Assembly: GCA_947184155.2 (NCBI GenBank)
Contig: CAMXCT020000466.1
Location: 62,001-126,000 of the forward strand
Source of the DNA: Cladocopium goreaui
Taxonomy: Eukaryota; Sar; Dinophyceae; Suessiales; Symbiodiniaceae
Direction: 5' to 3'
Length of the DNA: 64,000 nt
This document shows, piece by piece, positions 54,391-64,000 of this stretch. Numbering within the stretch: position 1 is the first letter of the stretch; the number at the start of each line of letters is the position of its first letter. The notes beneath the pieces are model-generated. The model did no database searches. It was not told where the DNA came from and worked only from the letters and a program-made list of their open reading frames with translations. The position numbers and the translations under genes were made by a program.

Positions 54391-55305
54391 ATGGGCAAAT
54401 ATGGGCAACAAGTGACAACAGCAACAACAGAATCAAAGACAGAGCAAGGACTATTGGAAACCATCATCAAAGATTCACAAGGATTTGATCAGGAGAAGTT
54501 GAAGAAAGCAATGATGAAGGAAATGACATCAATGGTCAATCAAGGAGTGTTTGAAGAGATCACACTCGACCAAGCAACAGAAGAGGAGAAGAGGAACATC
54601 ATAGGTTCCAAATGGGTTCATCGAAGCAAAGGAGATGAAGTCAGGTCACGCATCGTTGGCCTAGGATACGATGAAGTCATCAAGGACGCGGATGACGTCT
54701 ATGCATCAACACCACTCTTTGCAATCCTCAGGGCCATCCTGTGCATTGCATTAGTAAGATCCTGGAGCATCAGGGTAGGAGACATCAGCACAGCATTTTT
54801 CATGCACTACGTGGAGCAACAACCAACATCCTACTAAAACCACCATCAGAGTTCTACACCAACAAGAACATCTACATACTGGAGACTGAAGAAGGCGATG
54901 TATGGTCTCAGGTCATCACCAAAAGCCTGGCAAGACCATCTAGCAAGCATCATGAGAGAACTGGGCTGCATACGGCTCACATCAGGGCCCAATGTGTACA
55001 AGCATCCAGAAGGAAAGGCATACATCATGGTCTATGTCAACGATCTATTTTCTGTAGGAAAAACAGAGGGGATCAACAACATCTTCAACAAGATCCAAGA
55101 AAAGATGTTAGTACAAGCAACTGGTAAAGCATCACCAGGCAACACATTGTCCTTTTTGGGAGGAAGAATCACCAACAAAGGAGATCATGTCGACATCAGT
55201 CTTGATGATGAGTACGTGGACAACATCTTCCACGAGATGAAGCTCAACAAAGGCAATCCAGCAGCAACAACAACAACAGGAAAAACCAATGTTGAAGACG
55301 AGTAA
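54391..55305 (+). pseudogene. Element B2 reverse transcriptase remnant with altered catalytic motif
   Basis: GSKWVHRSKGDEVRSRIVGLGY and GDISTAF (catalytic Asp kept) lie in the frame ending at TAA 54837. A frame change then leads to MYGLRSSPKAWQDHL (54898 onward), and the catalytic box reads VYVNDLF instead of YVDDL. The Asn codon is AAC at 55039-55041, so a GAC-to-AAC change would account for it. The thumb part (LSFLGGRI) follows. Frameshifts and the Asp-to-Asn change make it non-functional. Confidence 0.85.
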
Positions 55306-55315
55306 CTGCTCGATC

Positions 55316-55992
55316 AACAGGAACATCAATAATTTCGACGACTTGTCGGAAAACTACAATGGCTGGCATACACCAGGCCAGACATCAGCTACGCAACGAA
55401 AGAACTTGCAAGAGCACTTCAAAAACCAACCATCAAAGACCAGAAGAAACTAAGACATCTGGTCAGGTATCTTGCACACAAGACTACAAATTCAGCATCA
55501 GACCAACAATCAAACTGTATGACAAGACACCACAACAACTCGACTGGGCAGGATGTCGTCAGACAAGACGAAAGCACAACAGGCTTTGTCATCGAGCTAC
55601 TTGGCACCTGCATCCACTTTGGATCACGAACGCAAGGAGTGGTAGCCTTATCATCAGCTGAACCTGCATTCTATGCCATCGGCACTGGAGCCCAAGAAGC
55701 GCTATACATCCGGGGCTTCATCATGAAAGCCCTGAACACCTAGCGCATCAACGTGCGCATCCAGACCGATAGCTCAGCAGGAAACTCTATGGCGACAAGA
55801 CAAGGAGTATCAAAACGAGCAAAGCACATTGAACTCAAGTTCATGTTCATCCAGGAACTCATCCAAGGAGGCGTGGTATCACTACACAAGATACCAACCA
55901 AAGACAACCCAGCAGACATCCTCACAAAATTGGTGACAGCAGCAGAAGTGCTGAGATGGCTCATCTACAGCACTGGCATCAACATACGTTGA
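55316..55992 (+). pseudogene. Element B2 RNase H remnant
   Basis: Recognisable blocks: LVGKLQWLAYTRPDISYATKE (about 55347), STTGFVIELLGTCIHFGSRTQ, ALSSAEPAFYAIGTGAQEA (about 55644), a TAG at 55741, then QTDSSAGNSMATRQG (about 55762) and KIPTKDNPADILTK (about 55890), ending in TGA at 55990-55992. These are the RNase H blocks of copia elements in the correct order. At least two stops or frame changes interrupt them. Confidence 0.85.
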
Positions 55993-56525
55993 AGCAAAGC
56001 AACAGCAGGTATCACCAGTATCACAAGTATGTATGTAACAAGCATACATCCAGCATGCAAAGATCAGGCAGTATGGCTAGCCATGGTTAAACAAACAACG
56101 GCAGCCATCCTGAATTTCCTCACGCACTTGGTATTCTTTAAGAAGTACCAGCGGACTACATCATGAAGTATCACATCATGTTCCCACATCGTGTACATGT
56201 ACTACATCTATGGATATCTAAATGGAACTATATCGATATCTATATCCCACCGATTTGTATTTCTGCGTGGACATCACTGACTGGACATCAGGGAATCTGT
56301 GGCGTTCAGACATCAGGAAGTCGGCCATCAAAAGAAGCATCTGTTTGGTTTTTGTTTGACATCAATTTCTCTGGAAAAGACATCTGGAAAGATGTTCGAC
56401 ATCAGTTTGAAGAAATTCGTTTGCATCAGTTTTGTGATCAGTTAACATTTTGTCAACATCATCGTTCCGCAGCCATCGTCGCGGTGTCATCAAGTGACCA
56501 TATCGAAACGAACATCGATCGAGAG

Positions 56526-57485
56526 ATGGCAGCATCAGCGACGGTGAACATCAAAGAGCGCAAGGGCACTCAGATTCCGGACAACATCATGTTGCCTCAG
56601 CAATCTCATCACTGGCCGATCATTCTGGATCAGGTAGCCATCAAAGATCTGCAAGATCAAGGTTACCTCTTTGTGCATCTGCTCCGTGAAGAGTATCATC
56701 ACCTGGAGCGCTAGATCAGTACCCCTAACGATCTTGCCAATGAGGCAAACATCGTGACCAAGGTGAAGCATCTCGACGGCAGTCTGAGACGCCCGTGGCA
56801 GCGTCTTGGGATGCATCAAGAGGTGAAGGACGCCATCACGTTATCCGTGTGGCTGATGACGGAAGGCCGCATCTGGACGGACAACATCGACGAATCCTAC
56901 ATCATTGGATTCAATCCATCGACGTGGTCATCATTCCATCAGCTGTTGGAGATCAAAGGCATCAGTGGCTTTACTCGCCATCACATGGCATCATTCTACC
57001 AACTGCATGTGGGCCACACCTACCACTTTGATCCCATCGAAATGCACGATCAAGTTGTCATCAATTGCAAAGGTGACATCTCGACCATCTATGAGCAGGA
57101 CTCATGAGCATCCGGAGTGATTTGGGACTATCATGTCCCTGTGACCATCGATCATGCCATGAAGGATGATCGAACTGAACATCTGATGAAGAACATCGCT
57201 GATTCCATCGGGCATGCAGGCTTGCATCTTCTCTGCTCATCAAGCCCTTTGGAGGCATCAGTGAAGCAGGGCATCATCGACGCCTGCCTGGCATCTGGGA
57301 CTACCATCGCAAGTCCATCGACCATCCCAGGGCAGAGGTTCAGAGCACATCCTGAGCTTCACATCTACCCGAAAGAGATGTTGGAGTACATCAGGGACAA
57401 TCATCGACCCAGCAAGGAAGAACATCCCTCTGTTCCATCTCATCATTTTGATGAACCTATGGATGAGATCGACGAGACCATCTGA
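56526..57485 (+). pseudogene. Decayed unknown ORF downstream of element B pol
   Basis: One frame runs from ATG 56526 to TGA 57485, broken only by TAG at 56712-56714 and TGA at 57105-57107. All three parts are in phase, so I read it as one gene of about 320 codons with two nonsense changes. No domain is recognised. The sequence is unusually rich in CATC/ATCA, like the rest of element B, and it lies between the RNase H and the probable 3' LTR. It is therefore likely an extra, post-pol gene of B. In phase the frame is also open upstream to 56163. Confidence 0.5.
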
Positions 57486-57702
57486 GAGGCAAATCGAAAT
57501 TTCCAAGATCGAGAAACATCCGGGGAAGTAATATCGTAGGATGTAATCGACATCAACTGTACAGACTTAGTGCGTCAAAGTAGCCATCTAATGCTTATGG
57601 ATCTTTTCAGAGCACTATCGGTAGTGATCCTATTTTAACATCAGTCTCAGATGTATAGATTGTTAGCATCAGCTGTGGTATCAAAGATTGAAACGCCTTT
57701 AT

Positions 57703-57760
57703 GCCAAGGAGGCGTGTTAACATACATGCATCCTTATGTACATCATGCAGGGTATATCAG
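57703..57760 (+). repeat. Probable polypurine tract and start of element B2 3' LTR
   Basis: GCCAAGGAGGCG (57703-57714) followed by TGTTAACATACATG (57715 onward) has the form of a copia purine tract plus a TG-starting LTR. No matching 5' LTR exists in the window to confirm it, and the LTR end is not determined. Confidence 0.35.
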
Positions 57761-57870
57761 AGACACATCGAGTGTCCATGACATCTGGGCTCATCAGGGC
57801 CCTTGAGCAGTTCCATCAGTGGAAAACATCAGAGAGCCAACTGCCTGCATCAGTGACACATCACCTTTGT

Positions 57871-60503
57871 TTTTTTAGCACATCCATCCATCCAACCATC
57901 CATGCATGCATGCCATTACATTACATTACATTGCATTGCATTGCATTGCATTGCATTACATTACATTTTGTTTATATATATATATACTTGGTATATATCT
58001 ATATAATATCGCTTCCTGACAGCACTTGAAAATCACCCGAAAATCTTCATCTCAATAATCCTGCTCGGCACTCGGCATCCTGCTCTTCATCCTCCACCTC
58101 GCAAAGAGTCACCAGAGACGGCAGCCGTTTGCAAGCTGTCGTGGTGCGCGCATGCGTCCAAAGTACACCCGGAATGAAGAACATCACAGCCGCAGCACCA
58201 CAAACCACTCCAGAGTTGTGTCCTGGAGCGACCAGGTGCTTCATAGATACGACGACTTTGTCAGTCGGACTGGGCGGTCAGCTGTTGATCATTGGGGAAC
58301 CCCTATTCGATGGGAGATTTGACATGATACTGGCTAATTCAAATGTCCCACATCGCAATTCCTGCTTATCATTGTTCTCTGTCATAAATGGAGGGTGTTC
58401 AAAAGCCTTCTATATATTTGTGAAAGGGGTCTGCCCTTTAGCGATAACTTGTACTGGTGGTTCTCAATGACGTAGTGACCCTCAACACGCAATCACCATG
58501 GGAACAGCGGACCCGTCATTTTCCCTCTGAGCAGTGGCGTCTTGAGCCACCACGGCGGTGGTGCGAAGCAATGAAACTAATGGACATCTGTCACCTGCAT
58601 CCTATTCACACCCCCCATGCCCGACCCTCCCCGATCGTGGTAGCCTTACCTGCGATCGGGGGGCCGGGCACAGGAGCAAACGCTAGATTCAAAACTTAGA
58701 GGATGCATTTGCTCGTCTACCGCCTGTTCTGTGCATTAAGCAGCTTCGTTGCATAGGGATTGTGTACTAGCTGGGGCAGACATGCCCTCAGCGTTCCACG
58801 CACCCTTTGAATTATGCTACTTTTGTAAGGTATCCTACCTTGGTTCATACGCCCTTGAAAATTTATCCCTTGCATCAGGAAAACTTCGTGTCCTGAATGC
58901 ATAGGATTCATACGAATTAGTCCGGCACTCAGAATCCTCTCAGTAGTGCTCTTCATATCAAGAGGATTTCATCTTTTGCGCCGCTTCTTCGTGGCATCGG
59001 ACTCCCTTCGTGCTTGCCAAAGCACGTTCCTCTGTGGGCTGTACGTCGTCAAGAGCTCGAATGTAGTCCATCGCGTTCTCGCGCTCGGACGGGCCAAGGG
59101 ATCGTAAGCTCGTGTCCATTTGTGCAGCACTTTGCTTCACGGCTTTGAGCTTTCCTTGCCAAACTCGCTGCAATTGCGATGGCATACCCAAACCCATCTT
59201 GTTCAGCGTGACGAGGACGGTGAAGGTTCTCGATCTCTCGGTTACTGCGCACACTAATTCCACAGGATCAATGTGAACATGGCCATCTCGTTGAGGTGGT
59301 GTGACTCTGAAATAGTCGTAGGATCGCGCAGCGAACAGTCATCTAATTCTCTCGACATTTTTACACGACCATCACTTAGAAGGAAGGATCTGGCTTTCAA
59401 TCCCCCTTCTCAGGTATTGTTGAAGATCAATATACTGCTCAGGGGTTACCCCCTTCAAAAATTGATCGGGTGCTGTTTTTCTTTCGGGTTGTAATAAGGC
59501 ATCCTATAATAGTTTTTTTGTATGTTCAAAAACGTGTTGCAGGTACTCACTAAATAATTAGCTAGCTATTTCAATCAAAATGAAAAAATCCAAAAGTGAA
59601 AAACAAAAACAAATATGCTGAACAAAAGAAATGGCCCCAGAAAAAGAATGACACAATAGTGGAACTCCCAAACAATTCCACTGATCCAGAGTCATTTTGG
59701 GAAAACTTGACGCAATGGTGAATCCTGATATTGATCGGCGTCCAACATTATTCGCTTCCTCTTCGAACATTGCTATTGTTGACCATGTGGGTGCTTCCGG
59801 GTTATCCCTTTAAAAAATTGTTGGAGGTTAGGGTCAAAAAAATTGAAAAGGATCTATATATAACCTTTTCGGAACCGTTTCTTTTCTAAACGAAATGAAT
59901 GGGAGGGGGGGACTGTGAGAACCTTTGGAATTGTTGTCAAACAAACAGCTATGTACATTTTGGGATTCTTCATTCTCGCATAGAAACGCAGAAACGCAAT
60001 TGGTTCCATCATGATTTCCTCCTTCATTTGCCTCCGATTTGTCCTTCACCTCTCTCTCACTTGTCCCCCTTTTCTTGTGCCTACTAATTCCTTGTCCTCA
60101 TACTAAATGATACCTCCCGCCACGATAAGACACCCAGGAGATCCTAGGAGTAGTTTTTATTATTAAGGGGTATTTATGGGTATTTAGTACTGGGGTGAGA
60201 AACTTCCTCCAACTAAAATCAAAACCTTAATTAGAAAACAAAAAAAGGTTCCAACATTAATCAGATCCTGTATTCGAACCATATATACGATATAAATGAT
60301 ACAACAAAAAATGGTTTTCGATGCTTTCCGCTAATCACAAACATCAACAATGTGGTTCGAAAAATGGATGTCAAATCGATTAAACCCTTATTAAAATCAA
60401 TGTAAAATATTGCCAAAAAATGGGATTTCGAAGTCTTGAAATGATAATGAAATCAAAACCTTACGTAAAAAAACTGGAACATTCTGTGAAACATTGCAGA
60501 GCC
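57871..60503. other. Intergenic DNA, no gene recognised
   Basis: CATCCATCC and CATTA/CATTG pentamer runs (about 57.88-57.97 kb), a TA run and then mixed sequence. A 101-codon minus-strand frame (58958-59263) and other short frames lack domains. 59.5-60.5 kb is A/T-rich. No RNA gene was seen. Confidence 0.55.
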
Positions 60504-60660
60504 TACTGGCTATCACATTTCAGTCATGGATGACACGCACAAATCAAGAAGAGTAGTTGCAGTGCCATTTCATGGATCACATAAAACATGTGATGACTTT
60601 GTGTACGTGAGGCCCTTTTGGCTGAGGAAAATAGACCGCAGTTTCAGCTGTGCTTACGCA
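60504..60660 (+). repeat. 5' LTR of element A' (diverged)
   Basis: It shares GGATGACACGCACAAA and GTGAGGCCC(T/C)TTTGGC with the LTR of element A and ends ACGCA just before the primer-binding site TGGCAGCGGAGCC (60661). It probably begins TACTGGC at 60504. It is too diverged to be from the same recent burst as element A. Confidence 0.6.
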
Positions 60661-60923
60661 TGGCAGCGGAGCCCTTTGTGGGCAGACGCTGAGACTTTTG
60701 GGCCTAGCTGCATTGGAACTGGGATTCAAATCCAGGTGTTGCAAACACGGTTTCTGGGTTGGACTGTTTTACGGGCTTCTGGATACAGGTGCGTACTTGG
60801 TGATTTTCCTGGATTTCAAACGTTGATTTGCAGCTTTGAGTACAGGTGAGTTGACTGGCACGAGGAATTTTCTTTGCGGAGATTTTCACGGTTTTTCATT
60901 TTCAGGATTTTGTCTGGAGAATG

Positions 60924-62961
60924 GATGGATCTGCAGAGCCACAATGGACAGGCTCACCTACGGGGCAGGGCCAGCCTACAACGAGTGGACAGACACCTGG
61001 AATGGGAGATTTAAACGGAGTTGAGATTGCCAGAAGATGATAGCAAGGCTTGGTGGAAACTTTTGCCCAAGCCAGCAGTTTTCGATCATGCAACACGTGA
61101 ATCAGAGATTGCAGGTTGGAAAGAGTGGTCATGGAGCTTTGAACAATACATGGCTTCAATTGACCCGAAGTTCATGGACGATATTCAGCAGGTGAGAACC
61201 AGACTGGATAAACAAGTTGATCCCATTGACTTCACAGATGCAGAACGTCAGAGAAACAGCTTCTTTTAAAGCCTTCTGAGCTCTTTGATGCGACAGAGAT
61301 CCCTTCTGGTTGTGAAACAGGTAGAAGGAAACAATGGTTTGGAAGCATACAGACTTTTGATTTCTCAGAATGAACCTGCAAACAAGAATAGATCAATGAG
61401 CCTCCTCAATACCATCATGAATTGGCCGGTTTTCAATTCAAAAGTGTCATTGCTGCAGAATGTGTTGCGCTTGGAGCATGCTTTTTCTGAATATGAACGT
61501 TTGGGAACTGCAATTCAGGACGATCTGAAGACAGCAATCTTGTTGAGATCGGTTACAGGTCAGCTCAAGGTTTGGTTACAACTTCAAGTTGGTGATACAA
61601 CCGACTACATGCGTGTCAGGGACATGATCATGACCTATGACGCTTCAACGGTGAAGTGGTCTGAGACTATGGTTCTTGGTGCTGACAGTACAGCCAATTC
61701 TGGAGATGGTCCGGTGCCCATGGAGGTTGACAGAATAGAAAAAGGAAAAGGAAAAGGCAATCAGAAAGGTAAGTCAAAAGACAAAGGCCAGTCAAAAGGA
61801 GGAAAATCAAAAGGCAAACAGAAAGGAAAAGACGGAAAAGGAAAGAGCAAGTCTTTTGATGGAAAAGGCTCAAAAGGAAATGCGTTTGCTGGATCCAAGG
61901 GAAAAGGCAAGAGTGAGCCCAAACAATGCTACAATTGTGGACGTACTGGACACATGGCGCGTGACTGTTGGAGCTCTCCACAAATCAGAAATGTTCAGAA
62001 TGCCAATTCAGATGTGATGCCACCTTCAACCACTGTGCAAGGATCTCCTGCATCGTCTTTGGGAGGCATGAGCAGTGCATCACATCATGGACATCAACAA
62101 CAACAGCAGCCTGCGCCAGGGTCGTCCACTCAGTATAAGGTTTCAAGAATTCAGATTGAGGAAATCAGTGAAGATGTTGAAAAACATGACGATCTGGTTT
62201 TTGACATGAGATGTTCAAGTCCTTCGAGCTTTCACGGTAGTGTTCATGCGTTGTATTACTATATTGGTGACAGTGATGTTGATGGTGATGAGTGCAAGTT
62301 TGATGGTTCAATCAGAACGGTTGTGGACTCAGATGATGTTTTTGAAAGCAGTTGTGAAGATGTTCATACAATCCTTTTGGACAGCGGTGCTGATGCTTCA
62401 ATTTTCCCTGCAAGCTTGTTACAGAGAGGCACCCCAACGGCAGATGCAATTGGAAAACTGCATGATGCGCAAGGTGTTGAAATCCCTATCCAAGCCATCA
62501 AGGACATGGAGATTCACCTCGAGGACCTCTCAGGTCGAAATGTTCTGCTGCGTGAAAGGGTTGCCATCTCAGATCGAGTTAGCCAGCCTATTGTTTGCTT
62601 TGGTCATTTGCTTGAGTGTGGTTGGGGCATTGATGGATCACAACAAGCCTTGGTCCATCATTCAGCTGGAGCCTGCATCCCAGTGGAGTTGCAAAACAAG
62701 TCCATGACAGTGCGTGGAACAATTAGAGCGTTGAGTGAGCAAGTTGAAAACAATTGCAACTTCCATGTGAGAGCAATCCAAGCTGATGTTTTCGATGAAA
62801 AGCTTGTCAGTGGTGCAGTTGGATGGGAATTGGATGACCGTGGATGTGGAATAGGTAGGCATTTTGCAGACCGACACCAAGACCCTTTGCTTGTGAGACC
62901 TGACATGCCTGGAAGGTTTTGTCGTACAACGTTGATTGAGGGCAGCGACAAGAAGTGGTGA
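60924..62961 (+). pseudogene. Element A' Gag and protease, disrupted
   Basis: A possible start ATG lies at about 60924 (MDGSAEPQWTGS), but that frame closes within 40 codons. The Gag body WWKLLPKPAVFDHATRE is in another frame from about 61040. TAA at 61267-61269 replaces the Tyr codon found in element A (SFF-stop-SLLSS). From 61285 the frame is open for 558 codons: Gag body, Lys/Gly-rich linker, zinc knuckle CYNCGRTGHMARDCW (about 61927) and protease LLDSGADASIF (about 62375). It ends at 62961 where about 17 bases are missing relative to element A (after KKW). Confidence 0.85.
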
Positions 62962-63331
62962 GAGGCTTGATGGATTGGTACAGCTTGACACTGAGTTTCA
63001 TGGTATGCGTGGAAACAGAAACGTTGTGACGCTGATTACAGATGGTGAGAAAGATCCTAGAGTAATGGGTTTTGCACTTGCAGATGAACAACCTGAGCAG
63101 TTTCCAGTTGTGCCAGAGAACGCAGACGATGCTGACATCCCTGCCGGTGAAATGCCAATTGAAGGACAAGAAATCCCTGAAGGACAGATTGTTATTCAGC
63201 CTTCTCCAGAGGATGAGGTGAATGTGAATGGGACCGTTTTGCGTCCAACTTCTTCTTTGGCAGCAAATTTCAAGCTCAGGTTCAAAGGCAAAGTGCTTTC
63301 AGCGTCTTTTGGATCACTCAAAGAAACTTGA
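62962..63331 (+). pseudogene. Element A' segment between protease and integrase
   Basis: Continues in the frame that reads ERLDGLVQLDTEFHGMRGNRN and EGQEIPEGQIVIQPSPEDEVNVNGT, matching element A about residues 675-775. A deletion of roughly 25 bases after AAN (about 63268) shifts the frame, which stops at TGA (63329-63331). Confidence 0.75.
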
Positions 63332-64000
63332 ACTTGATCTGGTGTTAGCAACTGCAAAGACTGCACAAGCTCAACAAGAACGCCACCCTTTGGCGCCAGT
63401 CTCAGCAGAGATTCCATCAGAGTTTGAACAGGCTCAACACCGTTTAACCCATGTGCCATACAAATCATGGTGCCCTTCTTGCGTGGCACATAGAGCCAGA
63501 GTTGACAGACATGAGCGTTCTGGGGAGTCACATGCAAGTTCACCACCAACCATCAGCTTTGACTACTTCTACACGAAGGCCAATGGAGAGAGTGCAAAAG
63601 CTGAGGAGCCCAATACAATCATTGCGTTGGTGGTGATCTGCAGCCAGACAGGTTTCGTGAAATGCATTCCCCTGGGTACCAAGAATCAGATGGATCACAT
63701 GAACCGTGAGGTGCTTCAGTTCACACAGATGTTGGGACATACAGATGTTGTTCTGAGATGTGACAATGAACCCAGCATTTTGAAACTGAAAAGGCTTCTT
63801 TTGAAGACAAGGCAGGCCATGGGACTTCGAACGTTGGAAAGCAGTGCAGTGGCCTATGACCATGGCAACAGCCTAGCAGAAAACGCAGTTGGAAGAGTGC
63901 GCCCCTTAGCAGCCAGTTTAATGCACCAATTGCATGGCAGATTGGGCATTCCACTTTCCACTTCAAGTGCAGTTTGGACATGGGCGTTGAGACATGCTGC
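63322..64000 (+). pseudogene. Element A' integrase, N-terminal part (runs off the window)
   Basis: The frame is open to the window end: KKLELDLVLATAKTAQ, zinc-binding HRLTHVPYKSWCPSCVAHRAR (about 63440), SFDYFYTK (about 63557, first Asp), LRCDNEPSI (about 63756, second Asp) and SLAENAVGRVR (about 63868, Glu). The three catalytic residues are kept, with the same spacing as element A. It has no start of its own because it is the continuation of the broken polyprotein. Confidence 0.85.

Larger units (their letters stand above)
42234..57870 (+). mobile_element. Decayed copia-type element B, copy 2, split by a LINE
   Basis: In order: Gag knuckle (42278), protease (42893), spacer (to 43703), 9.05-kb antisense LINE (43719-52769), integrase (52785-54340), reverse transcriptase (about 54390-55305), RNase H (about 55316-55992), a downstream decayed frame (56526-57485), a purine tract and a probable 3' LTR start (57715). 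The 5' LTR and Gag N-terminus are missing. Coding DNA is markedly rich in ACA, CAA and ATC triplets. Stops and frameshifts throughout make it inactive. The right end is uncertain. Confidence 0.85.
60504..64000 (+). mobile_element. Decayed relative of element A (A'), truncated by the window end
   Basis: A diverged LTR, a matching primer-binding site, Gag, protease and the first part of integrase follow the plan of element A up to the position equivalent to about 5170. Stops, a frameshift and at least two small deletions disrupt it. The right half lies outside the window. The start of the LTR is inferred by alignment with element A. Confidence 0.85.

Overview
This window looks like nuclear DNA from a dinoflagellate, most likely a Symbiodinium-type alga. 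I base this on three signs. A split gene uses GT, GC and GA intron donors with AG|G acceptors. A spliced-leader-like stretch ends in ATTTTGGCTCAAG. The window also contains copia-type retroelements with basic GK-rich zinc-knuckle Gag, DNA methyltransferase-bearing LINE sequence, and much satellite and microsatellite DNA. There is no sign of bacterial operon structure, rRNA, tRNA or CRISPR. The species call is inference.

Layout. 1-780: three tandem units of about 217 bp carrying hairpins. 1549-9021: a complete copia-type LTR element (element A) with identical 177-bp LTRs, a 5-bp target duplication and one intact 2230-codon Gag-Pol frame with a membrane-segment C-terminal extension. 9.0-12.5 kb: no gene seen. 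12.5-15.8 kb: a satellite array whose left half is a strict 222-bp higher-order repeat. 15.8-18.6 kb: no gene seen. 18641-24324: the only convincing host gene, 11 exons coding for a G8/beta-helix/discoidin membrane protein. 25.5-27.6 kb: three different tandem-repeat blocks side by side. 28.7-33.3 kb: copy 1 of a decayed copia element (element B) holding a LINE remnant. 33.3-41.7 kb: intergenic DNA with palindromic motifs, GTCGAAAA repeats, a foldback structure and a spliced-leader relic. 41.7-57.9 kb: copy 2 of element B, split by a 9051-bp antisense LINE with a 15-bp target duplication. 57.9-60.5 kb: nothing recognised. 60504-64000: the left part of a decayed relative of element A (A'), cut by the window end.

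How the parts relate. Both B copies carry the LINE at the same base, with the same 15-bp duplication and the same disabling stop in the Gag zinc knuckle. The likely order is therefore: B died, the LINE landed in it, the locus was duplicated as DNA, and copy 1 then lost about 8.2 kb of LINE. The LINE is the most interesting object. Its first open frame starts with a cytosine-5 DNA methyltransferase domain, followed by a possible ubiquitin-like segment and a Ulp1-like cysteine protease segment. Its second frame carries endonuclease, reverse transcriptase and RNase H. Element A looks young and possibly still mobile.

Limits: all calls come from reading motifs and comparing segments by eye. Percent identities, splice predictions and family assignments were not computed.
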